Under the pieces are notes generated by a model, which did not search any database, was not told where the DNA came from, and saw only the letters and a list, made by a program, of their open reading frames with translations. From positions 1 through 53,409 of the forward strand of contig CALNAU010000074.1 in the NCBI GenBank assembly GCA_937874275.1: a DNA stretch of 53,409 nt. Reading direction: 5' to 3'. The DNA is from an uncultured Clostridia bacterium. Its GTDB lineage: Bacteria > Bacillota > Clostridia > Christensenellales > Aristaeellaceae. This document shows, in pieces, positions 7,985-17,809 of this stretch (position 1 is its first letter; each line of letters begins with the position of its first letter). The position numbers and the translations under genes are program-made.

Positions 7985-9286
7985 TTAAAACCTCATCATA
8001 ATTGCGTCCAGCATATATTTCCCACTCATTCTGGTTTTTTCAAAAAATGCGGTGGATACAAAGGCAACAAAAAACTGAGAAATTAAAGTTGATACAGAAG
8101 CGCCAATGATGCCAAAAGGAGGTATAAGGACCATATATAAAATGATGGAAAAAACAGCAGAAATTGCCTGGCATGGTATGAGGAATTTGTTTTTATCCTC
8201 GGCAATCAGCCAAATGGTTCGAACGCCGGCCATCAGTGAGAACCCTTGTGACCAGGTAATAATCTTAAGCGCAATTGCTGATTCAGCATATGCTGAGCCA
8301 TACATGATATTCACAAGCCAAGTGCCGGAGATTGTGAACACAATCGCCACAAGAATGCTGAGCCACCAAATAAAGGAATAAAGCTGCTTAAGCCTTCGTA
8401 AGTAGTTTTCAGAATTGCTGTCCCTGGCCTTAAGTATGAGAGGCCGGGCAGAGGTAATGATTGCGGCTGGGATGAACTGCCACATGTAGCACAACGTTGC
8501 CCCAACACCATATTGCCCCAGAGCGTTTGCCCCATGATACTGTTCAAGAATAACTCGATCCAACCGTCCATAGGCAACGACCATCAAGCCAGACAGTATG
8601 AATGGATAGCTTTGAACAAGCAAGCCCTTCATCATCACTCTGCTGATAGTCATTTTTTGTTTCTGCCTGCCAAAATATAGATAAATGTAAAGCAACGCAA
8701 TGATGATGATATCCAGCGAGGTTGCAAATGCAAACCACAGGACGCTTTTGTTTGTTACCAGCAGGAATACTTTATACAAAGACATAACAGTATATGCAAT
8801 GGCCTTTATGATAGTGGCATATTTGGACCGTAAATGAGCCTGCAACCAGGATTCAACCAGCGTAAACGAGTAAAAAAGCAGCGATACTGCGTTTAGCGCA
8901 GCGACTGTCACATATTCCACGTTGTTTGGTTTCAAGATCGCCACGATGCCCACAATTAATAAAAAGCATAGAAAGCCGGACACGGTACGCATAGCAATGC
9001 CGCTCCCAAGCACTTCACCGGTTTTCTCCGGCGCTCTTACTATTTCTTTGATCGCCACATATTCCAGGCTTAACAGTGCTATCGGCATAAATGCCGCTAC
9101 GAATGTTGCCGCGTAGGTGATGATTCCCATATTATCGGGACCCAAATACCTCGCTGTCAAAATACTGATAACGAGGGAAAGTGCCATCTGATAAACTCTT
9201 TCTGCCACTATCCATCCGGAATTCATCACAAAAGCGCTTCCGATGTGCTTCTTAACAAATTGGGCAATTGTGTGAATCTTGCTCAT
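7985..9286 (-). CDS. wzx: Wzx-type polysaccharide flippase (MOP superfamily)
   Basis: 433 residues with about 12-14 hydrophobic segments and the usual start of the oligosaccharide-flippase family (SGWIVAERVYQMALSLVISI, then ARYLGPDNMGIITYA). It would move the lipid-linked repeat unit across the membrane. ATG at 9286 overlaps the upstream GT4 stop as ATGA. It is the only flippase I recognise in the whole polysaccharide region, although there are two Wzy-like proteins and two initiating transferases. Confidence 0.88.
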   Translation of the reverse strand: MSKIHTIAQFVKKHIGSAFVMNSGWIVAERVYQMALSLVISILTARYLGPDNMGIITYAATFVAAFMPIALLSLEYVAIKEIVRAPEKTGEVLGSGIAMRTVSGFLCFLLIVGIVAILKPNNVEYVTVAALNAVSLLFYSFTLVESWLQAHLRSKYATIIKAIAYTVMSLYKVFLLVTNKSVLWFAFATSLDIIIIALLYIYLYFGRQKQKMTISRVMMKGLLVQSYPFILSGLMVVAYGRLDRVILEQYHGANALGQYGVGATLCYMWQFIPAAIITSARPLILKARDSNSENYLRRLKQLYSFIWWLSILVAIVFTISGTWLVNIMYGSAYAESAIALKIITWSQGFSLMAGVRTIWLIAEDKNKFLIPCQAISAVFSIILYMVLIPPFGIIGASVSTLISQFFVAFVSTAFFEKTRMSGKYMLDAIMMRF

Positions 9287-10575
9287 ATAGTAGTACCATT
9301 ATTATTGATTTTTCGGTATATATTAAGTAGATTCTCCAAATTGACTTCTGCTGAATGTGTTCTTAACGCATGAATCCGTGCCTGATTACCCATATGAATC
9401 GCCATTTCATCCTTTTCAAACACCTTCATAACATAATACGCCAACATATAGGGAGAATCAGCTTGATACAGAAAACCCTCCTCCTTGTCCTTAAGCATGC
9501 TGGGAACCCCCCCCACGTAAGAGGACACAACCGGCATGCCCAACAACATGGCCTCACCCAACGAGTTGGGCGAATTCTCTATAGTTGAAGGCGAGACAAA
9601 AACATGGCTTTTCAAAAGACGTTCACACATCTGGTGCTCATCAAGCGGACTGGTGAATACCACATGATTAGTGAGATTATGTTTCTTTATGAGATGCAGC
9701 ACGTATTGACCGTAACTGGTGCGTTTTAGCTTAGCTTTCAATGAACCGCCTTGTGCTGTTGGGTCACTGCCGCCGATATACAGATGCGTATCCGGATAAT
9801 GCCTGAGAATCAAAGGCAATGCTTCCAGCATGAAATGCAGCCCTTTAATCGGGTAACTTCCCTGGCTGACAAAGATGCTATATCGTTCGCATTTATTGAT
9901 ATCCCACTGGTGTCGGTAAAAAATCTCTCGTAGTGTTTCATTGCAGAAGTGATACTCAGCCCGGGGATTAATGTGATAGGTACAAGCACGATCCCAGTCA
10001 GTCCTTCCGCTGATATGCTTTAGCAGCTTGATGGTTTCTATCTCAGACTTGCCACGACGCGCAAAATCCCGCTTCCCATGCGCAATTGAAGCGTTCTTCA
10101 AGAAATCCCTCGGCATCATCAAGTGTTTCCATAGCCAGGGGATTCCCAAGTCATAGTGTCTCGAGTAAACTGAGACAAGACCTTGAATGTGTAGAAGCGT
10201 CCGGTCAAGGAGCCCTAGTTCTTGGCATGCAAGCATCATGGCGTACGATGTGATGTACTCACTGCCAAAAATATGCACAATGTCAGGTTTCACAGTTAAT
10301 AGAAAAGTCTTAAGACATTGTGTTGTATTGTCAAGTGAAGTGGATATCGTATGTGGAAAAGCGTGGTATGCTATGCCATTAGCATCCCCTTCAGACTTTT
10401 CGGTAAAATACTTTGTGAAGAAACAGTAATGCAGCGAAAGTTTTTCTTGTTTTGATAAAAGATAACTGAGTTTTTCAAGCCATCCTCCACCAACAGTGAA
10501 AGGGAAACCCGCTGCTTCCGAAATTACACGGACAGGTACATTGCAAAGCCATACAATTACTTTCTGATCGTTCAA
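9283..10575 (-). CDS. Glycosyltransferase family 4
   Basis: 430 residues, GT-B fold. The N-terminal half contains GGGWLEKLSYLLSK and DIVHIFGSEYITSY. The C-terminal half has FVSQGSYPIKGLHFMLEAL, the donor-site motif SPSTIENSPNSLGEAMLLG and PVVSSYVGGVPSML, giving the E-x7-E pair of retaining GT4 enzymes. TTG at 10575 is used, with GAGG 8 bases upstream. It is coupled to wzx by a 4-base overlap. Acceptor and sugar cannot be assigned. Confidence 0.85.
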   Translation of the reverse strand: MNDQKVIVWLCNVPVRVISEAAGFPFTVGGGWLEKLSYLLSKQEKLSLHYCFFTKYFTEKSEGDANGIAYHAFPHTISTSLDNTTQCLKTFLLTVKPDIVHIFGSEYITSYAMMLACQELGLLDRTLLHIQGLVSVYSRHYDLGIPWLWKHLMMPRDFLKNASIAHGKRDFARRGKSEIETIKLLKHISGRTDWDRACTYHINPRAEYHFCNETLREIFYRHQWDINKCERYSIFVSQGSYPIKGLHFMLEALPLILRHYPDTHLYIGGSDPTAQGGSLKAKLKRTSYGQYVLHLIKKHNLTNHVVFTSPLDEHQMCERLLKSHVFVSPSTIENSPNSLGEAMLLGMPVVSSYVGGVPSMLKDKEEGFLYQADSPYMLAYYVMKVFEKDEMAIHMGNQARIHALRTHSAEVNLENLLNIYRKINNNGTTI

Positions 10576-10632
10576 CTTTCCAACCTCAATTCAACAGTTT
10601 TCAGAGTAACTAATCAGTAATTGCATTTTTTA

Positions 10633-12075
10633 TTAATTCTCAGATATCTTCAAAAAAGCTCTTTGAGGAGCTAAACCCGAAAATAAAAAGATATAGAAAA
10701 TTGCTGACCGATCATATTGCTCTGTAACAATTGTCGCAAATAAAGGAATCATCAGTAAAATGCGAATCCATATTGATAAATTTGTAAACAAGATAATGCC
10801 GGCAAAAGCAAGGCTTAACAATAATCCAAACAATACACCGTTTTCTGCGAACCAATTTATTGGTGTAAATGTGTTAAATCGATATCCTACATCATTCGCA
10901 AGTGCAGTAAGCTTATCAAAACCCACACCGACTATAGGTGACGAGACAAAGGCATTAAGGGGGTATAGAAATGCTGAGAATCTGCCTGCTTTGGACACTT
11001 GTTTTTTTAAATCTTCGTCATTCTTAATATTTTCAACGCTGATGATCTCTGTACTAGACTTATCTGTGCTCAATATTTGTTGTTCATGCGTTTTTGGCAA
11101 CACTATGTTATTAAACTGCATGATCAACTTCCCGTAACCTGCTTCCTGATATCTTCTTGGCGCTTGATAAAACCAAGTGAGTCCAGAAAGAAATACCAAA
11201 AAAAGTGACAATGCGATTATCACATTCCTTGATTTTGCTCGGCCTTTTTGTTTTGAAAATATCGATGATATGAGATTTATCAAAACGATTACATTGGAAA
11301 CAATTATGCCAGCAGTAGAGAAGGTGGTTTGAACTGCAACATACAGCAATATTGCATTAAGCAGCTTATGCTTCCTGTCCATCAGAAACAACTCAAATAT
11401 AAGTGCGAGATTCAAAAAACTCTGGTACGCTCCAGGCTCCCAAAATAATCCATAATTTCTTGAGACTAATCCTGGGTTGACTGGGAATACGACAGAGAAG
11501 AAGAGGTTATGTGCTTTCCCACCAGCTTTATTGATAATAAGTGGAAATTTCTTTATCATATCAGGGGAAATCTGATATACAAAGTATGTAAGCATTGAAT
11601 AAACAGCAAGAAAAACCATAATATTGGTAAAGCTTCTAAAAACGTTATCTCTTCCGATTACCATCATTGTCATGAGTCCAATTCCCATCATACCCCAGAG
11701 AATCAGGTAGAAATGCAGGCTGTTTTTGTTGACCAACATGGAGATACTGCTGAGCAAAACAGCCGCAGCATATACGATTACCGCATTCCTGTTGTCTTTC
11801 AATAAACTGACACAGTAATCAAAGAGCATCTTAGGGAATTTACGAATACTTGAATCATGATCATTCTCCTTCACCCTCAAGAGCACGCAAAAAAACAACA
11901 ACATTACTGTTGAGAGTAACATTATGCCCATCATGACAATGCCACGCATATATGCGTGAACAACATACCCGCACGAAATGTTTAGGATGATGAGAAGTAA
12001 TAAGTGATTCATCGCTTGCGCCAAACGAGTTCTTGATCGACTTAAATTCATCTCATATACATCCTTTCCTATCAT
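10633..12075 (-). CDS. wzy: Wzy-type polysaccharide polymerase
   Basis: Up to 480 residues with about eleven membrane segments and a large external loop between residues about 300 and 380 (PRRYQEAGYGKLIMQF through LKKQVSKAGRFSAFLYPL). The motif VSSPIVGVGFDKL resembles the G-x-G-x(2) region of O-antigen polymerases and ligases. The family joins repeat units on the outer membrane face. Start choice is open: ATG at 12075 lies inside the preceding gene; ATG at 12051 lies one base after its stop and may be the coupled start. Sequence is noticeably A+T-rich. Confidence 0.82.
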   Translation of the reverse strand: MIGKDVYEMNLSRSRTRLAQAMNHLLLLIILNISCGYVVHAYMRGIVMMGIMLLSTVMLLFFCVLLRVKENDHDSSIRKFPKMLFDYCVSLLKDNRNAVIVYAAAVLLSSISMLVNKNSLHFYLILWGMMGIGLMTMMVIGRDNVFRSFTNIMVFLAVYSMLTYFVYQISPDMIKKFPLIINKAGGKAHNLFFSVVFPVNPGLVSRNYGLFWEPGAYQSFLNLALIFELFLMDRKHKLLNAILLYVAVQTTFSTAGIIVSNVIVLINLISSIFSKQKGRAKSRNVIIALSLFLVFLSGLTWFYQAPRRYQEAGYGKLIMQFNNIVLPKTHEQQILSTDKSSTEIISVENIKNDEDLKKQVSKAGRFSAFLYPLNAFVSSPIVGVGFDKLTALANDVGYRFNTFTPINWFAENGVLFGLLLSLAFAGIILFTNLSIWIRILLMIPLFATIVTEQYDRSAIFYIFLFSGLAPQRAFLKISEN

Positions 12076-13264
12076 AGCTAATTATTTCCAAGATCTTTCT
12101 TGCCTGTATCGCAGCATCTTTTCTGTTTATGATAAATTGCTTTGCAGCATTTGATTTCGCTTCTAATTCCTCGGTACTCATCTTAAGAACTGACGCTACT
12201 GTCTTCCCAATCGCACCAGGCATATCGTCTGGTATATAAAACAAATGCTCATCATATTCATCCGGAATGCCCGGTAACTTGTACATCACAACCGGTTTAC
12301 CACTCAGCATATATTCCATCGTTTTTGAGGGAAAACTATATTTCGTATAGTCTCCTTCAGGTTTTCTTGGGTTCACAAGAATCGTAGCCATTCGCTGCAA
12401 TCTCATGACCTCCTCTACAGATAAAAAACCAAAGTACTTCAGCCTTGAATCGCGTTTCTGGTATTCCAATATCATCTCTTCCCCTTCACCTGACCCACAA
12501 ATCCACAGCTCGAGGTTTTCATCGGAGATTGCCTCAAGCACTTTTAAGAGGTCCAAACACCCAAATCTGATGGTGAGCGATCCAGAATACAGCAGGATAG
12601 TTTTATCATGCTTCTCTTGGTTATCCCCTGTTCTATTATCAACGGTATCATGCAGGGAAATGGGCGCGATCCCTTCCACGATGGTATATGGCCGGTTGCC
12701 TACTTTCAGTACTTCATGCATTTCCTGGGTAAGCAAAACAAAGCGGTCTACCCTCTCGATATAATGATAGGTCATCCGACTGATTACGCGTCTGACAGCT
12801 TTACGAATGGATGACTGATTACGCGTCAAATCATAGTATTCAGGCAAATCAGTAACAATTAATGTTGTGTTCCTGCTAAACCGTTTACTGGTCGCAGCCG
12901 CCAGAAACGGGAGGTATGTCGAATATATCAGTATTTCCTTATCCTTATGTTTACGAAGGTAACTCATGGCAACAAAATAGCGGGATAGCTGCTTAAGAAT
13001 AGGAATATTGATGGTGGGAACTTCTGAATAGGTGCCGGTAGGTGTCGTTGATTCGTGCCGCTTCAAGTAAAGCTGTCTATGATGCCTGGGCCAGGAGCCC
13101 ACTGGAAGGGCATTTAGAATGTTGAGATTGTTGATTCCATTCGCTAAGAAGCCCTCAAGCAGACTCCACTGAAAACGATTGACAGCGTTACTTGTTTGCA
13201 CTTTCATCTGCGCAGAAGTTTGCTCAATCCTTTCTTGAGGCACGTAGCAACTTAAAAATATCAC
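12053..13264 (-). CDS. Glycosyltransferase family 4
   Basis: 403 residues with a GT-B layout. Seen: ILLYSGSLTIRFGCLDLLKVL (start of the donor domain), ELWICGSGEGEEMI, and the donor-binding segment YSFPSKTMEYMLSGKPVVMY with conserved Glu. GTG at 13264 overlaps the preceding stop as GTGA and has GGAGGT 6 bases upstream. The catalytic N-terminal half is divergent, which is normal for acceptor specificity. Confidence 0.82.
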   Translation of the reverse strand: MIFLSCYVPQERIEQTSAQMKVQTSNAVNRFQWSLLEGFLANGINNLNILNALPVGSWPRHHRQLYLKRHESTTPTGTYSEVPTINIPILKQLSRYFVAMSYLRKHKDKEILIYSTYLPFLAAATSKRFSRNTTLIVTDLPEYYDLTRNQSSIRKAVRRVISRMTYHYIERVDRFVLLTQEMHEVLKVGNRPYTIVEGIAPISLHDTVDNRTGDNQEKHDKTILLYSGSLTIRFGCLDLLKVLEAISDENLELWICGSGEGEEMILEYQKRDSRLKYFGFLSVEEVMRLQRMATILVNPRKPEGDYTKYSFPSKTMEYMLSGKPVVMYKLPGIPDEYDEHLFYIPDDMPGAIGKTVASVLKMSTEELEAKSNAAKQFIINRKDAAIQARKILEIISYDRKGCI

Positions 13265-13758
13265 AACCTGACCTCCGCCTTCGATTTCTTATCAAATAGG
13301 AGTTCCATTTGCTTGGCAAGCATATGTGAATCCATTGCTGAGAAGAAAAGCTTATTCGGGTAATTCTCCAAAATCTCCTTAGAAAACGGCCGATCAGCCG
13401 CTATAATTGGCGCACCGCACAAACTTGCCTCTTTCAGAGGAAGTCCGTATGTTTCTATATGATGGGAAAATTGGCAGTACCTCTGCATCACTTCTTCATG
13501 CGGGATGCTGCCAAGAAAGGTGATGTGGCTTTCTACTTGCTCAACAATCTTGCCGCACTCTTTGGTAAACCCTGCCGGTAAGGATGTAATACTACTACAA
13601 TTATTTGGACCAACATGCTGACGAGAGCCTTTCATCAATCTGTTTTTAAACAGTTGATGTGCATATGGCACTCCACGTTTTGATATTGCGTTTATTCCGT
13701 CTTCGTCCTCATGCGAGAAATAGAGGTCAAAAAAGGCGACATAGTAGTTATCTATCAT
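13261..13758 (-). CDS. Half-length GT4-like protein (donor domain only)
   Basis: 165 residues, against about 370 for a complete GT4. Only the C-terminal donor domain can be recognised: ITFLGSIPHEEVMQRY, ETYGLPLKEASLCGAPIIAA and FSKEILENYP. The first 80 residues do not look like an acceptor domain. It is joined to both neighbours by stop-start overlaps (ATGA at 13758, GTGA at 13264), so it is translated as a unit in the chain. It may be a deletion remnant that still forms a clean frame, or a genuine accessory subunit. The usual surface-loop motif before the E-x7-E is shortened (QFSHHIETYGLPL). Confidence 0.6.
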   Translation of the reverse strand: MIDNYYVAFFDLYFSHEDEDGINAISKRGVPYAHQLFKNRLMKGSRQHVGPNNCSSITSLPAGFTKECGKIVEQVESHITFLGSIPHEEVMQRYCQFSHHIETYGLPLKEASLCGAPIIAADRPFSKEILENYPNKLFFSAMDSHMLAKQMELLFDKKSKAEVRL

Positions 13759-14951
13759 CTCACCCCCTGCAGCACTCTATAATAGAGGCTCAAGTATGAT
13801 GAAGTAGAGACGTCCTTACCATATGTCGCCCTAACGCTATCTTCAAAGGAATACTGCCTGAAGTTAAGGACTGCCTTATACAGACTCACAGCAGTTTTTT
13901 CCTGTGCAAGCACACCATTGCTACTCCTGATTGTCTCTGACACCCCACCCGTGTTGAATGCAACGACCGGAGTTCCACAGGCAATTGCCTCAAGGTTTGT
14001 CGTAGGATAGTTGTCCTCAAGCGTAGGATTCAGAAAGTAATCCGCTGTAGTATATAGACCAGCCAATTCTTTTACGTCGTTTGTTCTTGGGATAATAGTC
14101 ATGTTGTTAGGGATTGTCTTACCTTTAGTCTCATTCTCTCTCACTCCAACCAATACTATGTGTTCATTGTTTGAGATAATTGAAGCAAGTTCAAAGAAGA
14201 ACTTAAGGCCTTTTCTCTCACCCCAAATACTCGCAACACCAAGTAGTATGGTCTTGCCTTCTAGTCCATATTCGCTTCTGAAGTTGCATTCAGTTGGCTT
14301 GAATGAGCTCAAATCTATTCCATTCCGAATAACCTCAACCGGATACTCTGACAGATAAGATCCTTTAACCAAATCAGCAAGCCACACAGATGGGGTAACG
14401 ATATGTAGATTCTTCACGCCAGTAAACACTTGTTGCTTCTTTCGAAAGTTAGCAATCGAATTGTCAATATATGCAGTTGGGTAACTTCTGGATTGTGGAC
14501 AATCACGACACTGAGTCTTCCACTTTTCGCAATTGGCATACGTGAAATGAGCACAATGCCCAGTAAACGGCCAACAATCATGAAATGTCCAAACTACAGG
14601 AATCTCTGAATGCTTAATGTACGAAAACAATAGGTCCACATTCATATAATAACCATGAATATTATGCAAGTGAATAAGATCTAGCCGCATACCGCTAATT
14701 ATCTCAAGAAATTCGCTAGTAGCCTTCGTTGACCCGAAACCATGCTTATCAAGTAACCTGGTTTTCGCCACATGGGCATAGACTGATCTCTGATTCCCAA
14801 TTCTAATTGCATTTGACTGGTCAACTAATGGTTGCCGACCATACGCAACGAAACTCTCATGTCCGCTATCAAGCAAAGAACCATGTATATCTCGCACTAT
14901 ACGACCTGTGCTACCAACTCCAAAGACAGAGTTAACCTGCAAAACTCTCAT
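13755..14951 (-). CDS. Glycosyltransferase family 4 (WcaC-like)
   Basis: 398 residues. It opens with VLQVNSVFGVGSTGRIVRDI, then LIHLHNIHGYYMN, VVWTFHDCWPFTGHC and a cysteine-rich segment (CEKWKTQCRDCPQ) typical of the WcaC/EpsL-type GT4 subgroup. The donor domain shows SIWGERKGLKFFFEL and LEDNYPTTNLEAIACGTPVV. The ATG at 14951 lies just 3 bases from the stop of the preceding gene. It has markedly A+T-rich codon use. Sugar specificity is not predictable from this. Confidence 0.85.
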   Translation of the reverse strand: MRVLQVNSVFGVGSTGRIVRDIHGSLLDSGHESFVAYGRQPLVDQSNAIRIGNQRSVYAHVAKTRLLDKHGFGSTKATSEFLEIISGMRLDLIHLHNIHGYYMNVDLLFSYIKHSEIPVVWTFHDCWPFTGHCAHFTYANCEKWKTQCRDCPQSRSYPTAYIDNSIANFRKKQQVFTGVKNLHIVTPSVWLADLVKGSYLSEYPVEVIRNGIDLSSFKPTECNFRSEYGLEGKTILLGVASIWGERKGLKFFFELASIISNNEHIVLVGVRENETKGKTIPNNMTIIPRTNDVKELAGLYTTADYFLNPTLEDNYPTTNLEAIACGTPVVAFNTGGVSETIRSSNGVLAQEKTAVSLYKAVLNFRQYSFEDSVRATYGKDVSTSSYLSLYYRVLQGVR

Positions 14952-14953
14952 AG

Positions 14954-16213
14954 TTACTGCACTCCAATATTGTCCGTTGAATCAGCAATCGCATTCCAAA
15001 TAATGTTCTCAAATTTGCTCATCAATTCTGTCTTCGAGAAATTTGATGCAGCATAGTTCAAAGCATTAATAGCCATTTCGCCACGTTCAGAGTCTCTCAT
15101 CGCTAGCATATGCTCAATATCCTTTACCAAAGCTTCAGCATTTCCGGTTTCAGATACTAGCCCGCATGCAGCCTCTTCGATGATTGCTTTGGTCTCTCCA
15201 GAAACTGATGCTAGAATAGGAACGCCACAAGCCATATATGACTGAAGCTTCGCTGGAATCGTCATAGAAAACAACGGCTTATCAGCAAAGGATATGAAGG
15301 CAGCGTCTGCTCCGGCGAGAATTGCAGGTATTTCATGCTGAAGCTGTTGGGGTACAAAATGAAAATACTCCTCAACACCATTCTCTTCAATAGCCCTTTT
15401 TAGGGCAGGCATTCCCCTGCCATCACCTACCATAAGGAACCTGACTTGCTGTCCATTTTCTTTAAGCAGCGCAGCAGCTTTTGGAAGAATATCCAGCCCC
15501 TGGGCTGTTCCGATGTTTCCGGTATACGCAATAGTGAACCTATCATCCGGCGGAACAAGAGAGGATGCTGTTTCAGATGGTTTATAGAAATCCTCAGCAT
15601 ACTGCGGCCAGAAAACCACCTTATCTGCAGGTACTCCCCTTCTCTCAACTGCTTTCTTGAAGCTATTAGATGTGACCAAAATCAGCTTGCATTGCCGGTA
15701 GATGTAATTGGACATCCTGGTGATCAGCTTGATGATAAACCCATCCTGGATACCGGTCATTTCCTGAAAGTTCTCCGGCCATAAGTCCTGTACATATACC
15801 ATGCAGGGAACTTTGCGACGCTTCGCGAACCACACTGCCGGCAACACCTGTGTCATTGGGGATACTTCAAAGGAAAAGACGATGTCAGCCTTCTGTCTGG
15901 TAAACAATTGCCAAAAAAAACCTGAGACCACAAACGATAAATAGTTAAGACCAAGGCGGACTTTGGATGTTCCCCGGGAGATGATTGGCAGGCGGATAAT
16001 TTTCACACCCTCATGGATTTCCCGCCTTTTCTTGAACCATCCATAGCCTTGGAAGAACTTGCCTTGCGGATAGTTCGGGATACCGGTCACCACAGTGACA
16101 TCATAGCCGCGCTTCACCCATTCGGCGCACATATCGTTGATGCGAAACTGCTCCGGATAATAATACTGAGAAACTACGAGCATCTTGATTGGTTTGCGGG
16201 TTGCTTTGGTCAT
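14954..16213 (-). CDS. Glycosyltransferase family 4, WbuB/WcaI-like; candidate L-FucNAc transferase
   Basis: 419 residues. The start KMLVVSQYYYPEQFRINDMC, with IPNYPQGKFFQGYG, YVQDLWPENFQEMTG, YTGNIGTAQGLDIL and IPAKLQSYMACGVPI, matches the WbuB/WcaI subgroup of GT4. In the E. coli O26 gene cluster wbuB sits beside the fnl genes and was proposed to transfer L-FucNAc; capE-capF-capG are present here too, so that is the favoured but unproven role. ATG 16213 overlaps the upstream stop (ATGA). Confidence 0.83.
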   Translation of the reverse strand: MTKATRKPIKMLVVSQYYYPEQFRINDMCAEWVKRGYDVTVVTGIPNYPQGKFFQGYGWFKKRREIHEGVKIIRLPIISRGTSKVRLGLNYLSFVVSGFFWQLFTRQKADIVFSFEVSPMTQVLPAVWFAKRRKVPCMVYVQDLWPENFQEMTGIQDGFIIKLITRMSNYIYRQCKLILVTSNSFKKAVERRGVPADKVVFWPQYAEDFYKPSETASSLVPPDDRFTIAYTGNIGTAQGLDILPKAAALLKENGQQVRFLMVGDGRGMPALKRAIEENGVEEYFHFVPQQLQHEIPAILAGADAAFISFADKPLFSMTIPAKLQSYMACGVPILASVSGETKAIIEEAACGLVSETGNAEALVKDIEHMLAMRDSERGEMAINALNYAASNFSKTELMSKFENIIWNAIADSTDNIGVQ

Positions 16214-17082
16214 GCGCTGCGACCGCTTTCGGTCATTTTGATACTCTCCTCAAATGAAACCAACTGCATTGAGGCGTCCGTTTGCTCATAAACCAAATTG
16301 CCAAAAACCTTGTCCACTACACTAAGTTTCCCCGAAAGCAACCGCAGCAGGGGGTTGAACATCTTGGTCATCCGTATCTTCTTCCCATGTGCCAACGCAA
16401 TCCGGAGAACCATGTCGGACGTTGACACATATTCTTTGTTTTGAGGAAAAAATAAGCCGGAAGACCCGCTATCAACCAAGCCCTTAACGTAAGTGCAAAG
16501 GTTATGTACGAACAGCATGGACCTCTCATTCTTGATATCCGGGAAAATGGGCAGTTTAAGGGCCGCTTTGGCGAGCAAGGTATAGTTCCCCTTGCACCCC
16601 GGCCCGTATATCATTGGCGGGCGAAGGATACATACATGGAAGGAGTTGTCGTTCAAGGGCTGAATGCCCTCCTCTGCTTTTAGCTTGCTAAAGCCATAGG
16701 CGCCTTCGGGAGAGGGCTTAGTATCCTTGTTAATAACCTTGGTTTTACCCAATCTGCCTCCGGCACCATAGACAATGATACTGCTCATGAAGATAAACTG
16801 CTTTACCCCGTCAGCCTTGGCCTTAGTCGCGGTTTCAATGGCAAGGTCAGTGTTAACGCTGAAATATTGCTGTTTCCGTTCTTCGGTGATTCTACCCGAA
16901 TCCTGATGCGCTATACCCGCCACATGGAACACACTGCCGTAACCCGCAAAACTCATTTCTCGCCATTTGCCGTCCACCATGTCCACTGTGTCAATCTTGT
17001 ACCTCTCTGCCCACTGCGCCATGTATTTCCAAAATGACGTGCCGATGTAGCTGTGCGCCCCTGTTATAAGGATTCTTCTCAC
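16210..17082 (-). CDS. NAD-dependent epimerase/dehydratase (extended SDR)
   Basis: 290 residues. Rossmann motif LITGAHSYIGTSFWKY has Ser where many relatives have Gly (TGxxGxxG), followed by VFHVAGIAHQD, FIFMSSIIVYG and YGFSKLKAEEG with the catalytic Y-x3-K. RPPMIYGPG is the late SDR motif. It resembles UDP-sugar 4-epimerases or 4-ketoreductases of polysaccharide clusters (WbpV/GalE-like). GTG at 17082 overlaps the preceding stop as GTGA. It sits next to the initiating transferase, so it may make that enzyme's UDP-sugar substrate. Confidence 0.8.
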   Translation of the reverse strand: MRRILITGAHSYIGTSFWKYMAQWAERYKIDTVDMVDGKWREMSFAGYGSVFHVAGIAHQDSGRITEERKQQYFSVNTDLAIETATKAKADGVKQFIFMSSIIVYGAGGRLGKTKVINKDTKPSPEGAYGFSKLKAEEGIQPLNDNSFHVCILRPPMIYGPGCKGNYTLLAKAALKLPIFPDIKNERSMLFVHNLCTYVKGLVDSGSSGLFFPQNKEYVSTSDMVLRIALAHGKKIRMTKMFNPLLRLLSGKLSVVDKVFGNLVYEQTDASMQLVSFEESIKMTESGRSA

Positions 17083-17708
17083 TTGATACTCTTATCCTTG
17101 TTCATTACTTGCTTCGAAGCTCCCGTCCTGCCCTCAACCACTCCCTCCCGCTTAATTATGGAGACTATAGTGCCAAGAAAACACTTAACATCAAAAGCAA
17201 AACTCATCTTTTTCACATACTCCCCGTCCAGCATCGCCTTTACTGGTATTTCCAACTCATCCCGACCGTTGATTTGTGCCCAACCGGTCAGCCCGGGACG
17301 GACATCGTTGGCGCCATACTTATCACGCTCCGACACCAGGTCTTCCTGGTTCCATAGAGCGGGGCGCGGACCAATAAGAGACATCTGTCCTGTCAGGATG
17401 TTAATAATCTGGGGAAGTTCATCTAAACTTGTCTTGCGCATAAAGCGTCCCACTCCCGTAATGTACGCCTCCGAGTTGTTTAGCATGTGTGTGGGAACAT
17501 CACTTGGAGCGTCAATGCGCATTGTGCGAAACTTGATGATATTGAACATTCGTTTGCGTCTTCCAACACGCATCTGATTGAAGAATACTGGACCTCTGCT
17601 GTTGATTTTCACTGCAACAATCAGTGTGATAAACAAGGGAATAAGTGCAATGAATGCACATAGAGCAAAGATAATATCAAGTAAGCGCTTAATATAATGT
17701 CTGTACAT
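17079..17708 (-). CDS. Phosphoglycosyl transferase (initiating sugar-1-P transferase), set A
   Basis: 209 residues, the short monotopic type (PglC/WcaJ C-terminal family). A single hydrophobic re-entrant segment at residues about 10-32 is followed by FFNQMRVGRRKRMFNIIKFR, the Asp-Glu active site KTSLDELPQIINIL, MSLIGPRPALW and VRPGLTGWAQINGRDEL. It transfers a sugar-1-phosphate from a UDP-sugar to undecaprenyl phosphate to begin the repeat unit. A second such enzyme lies at 31737-32342. Confidence 0.9.
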   Translation of the reverse strand: MYRHYIKRLLDIIFALCAFIALIPLFITLIVAVKINSRGPVFFNQMRVGRRKRMFNIIKFRTMRIDAPSDVPTHMLNNSEAYITGVGRFMRKTSLDELPQIINILTGQMSLIGPRPALWNQEDLVSERDKYGANDVRPGLTGWAQINGRDELEIPVKAMLDGEYVKKMSFAFDVKCFLGTIVSIIKREGVVEGRTGASKQVMNKDKSIK

Positions 17709-17809
17709 TTATCCGCCCTTTGTGATGAAGCTCCCATGGTATGGATGAAAAGTAGGTAGTATGTGGCTTACAGATTCTTTGAACTAACACTTGTTTATGC
17801 ACACTCCTC

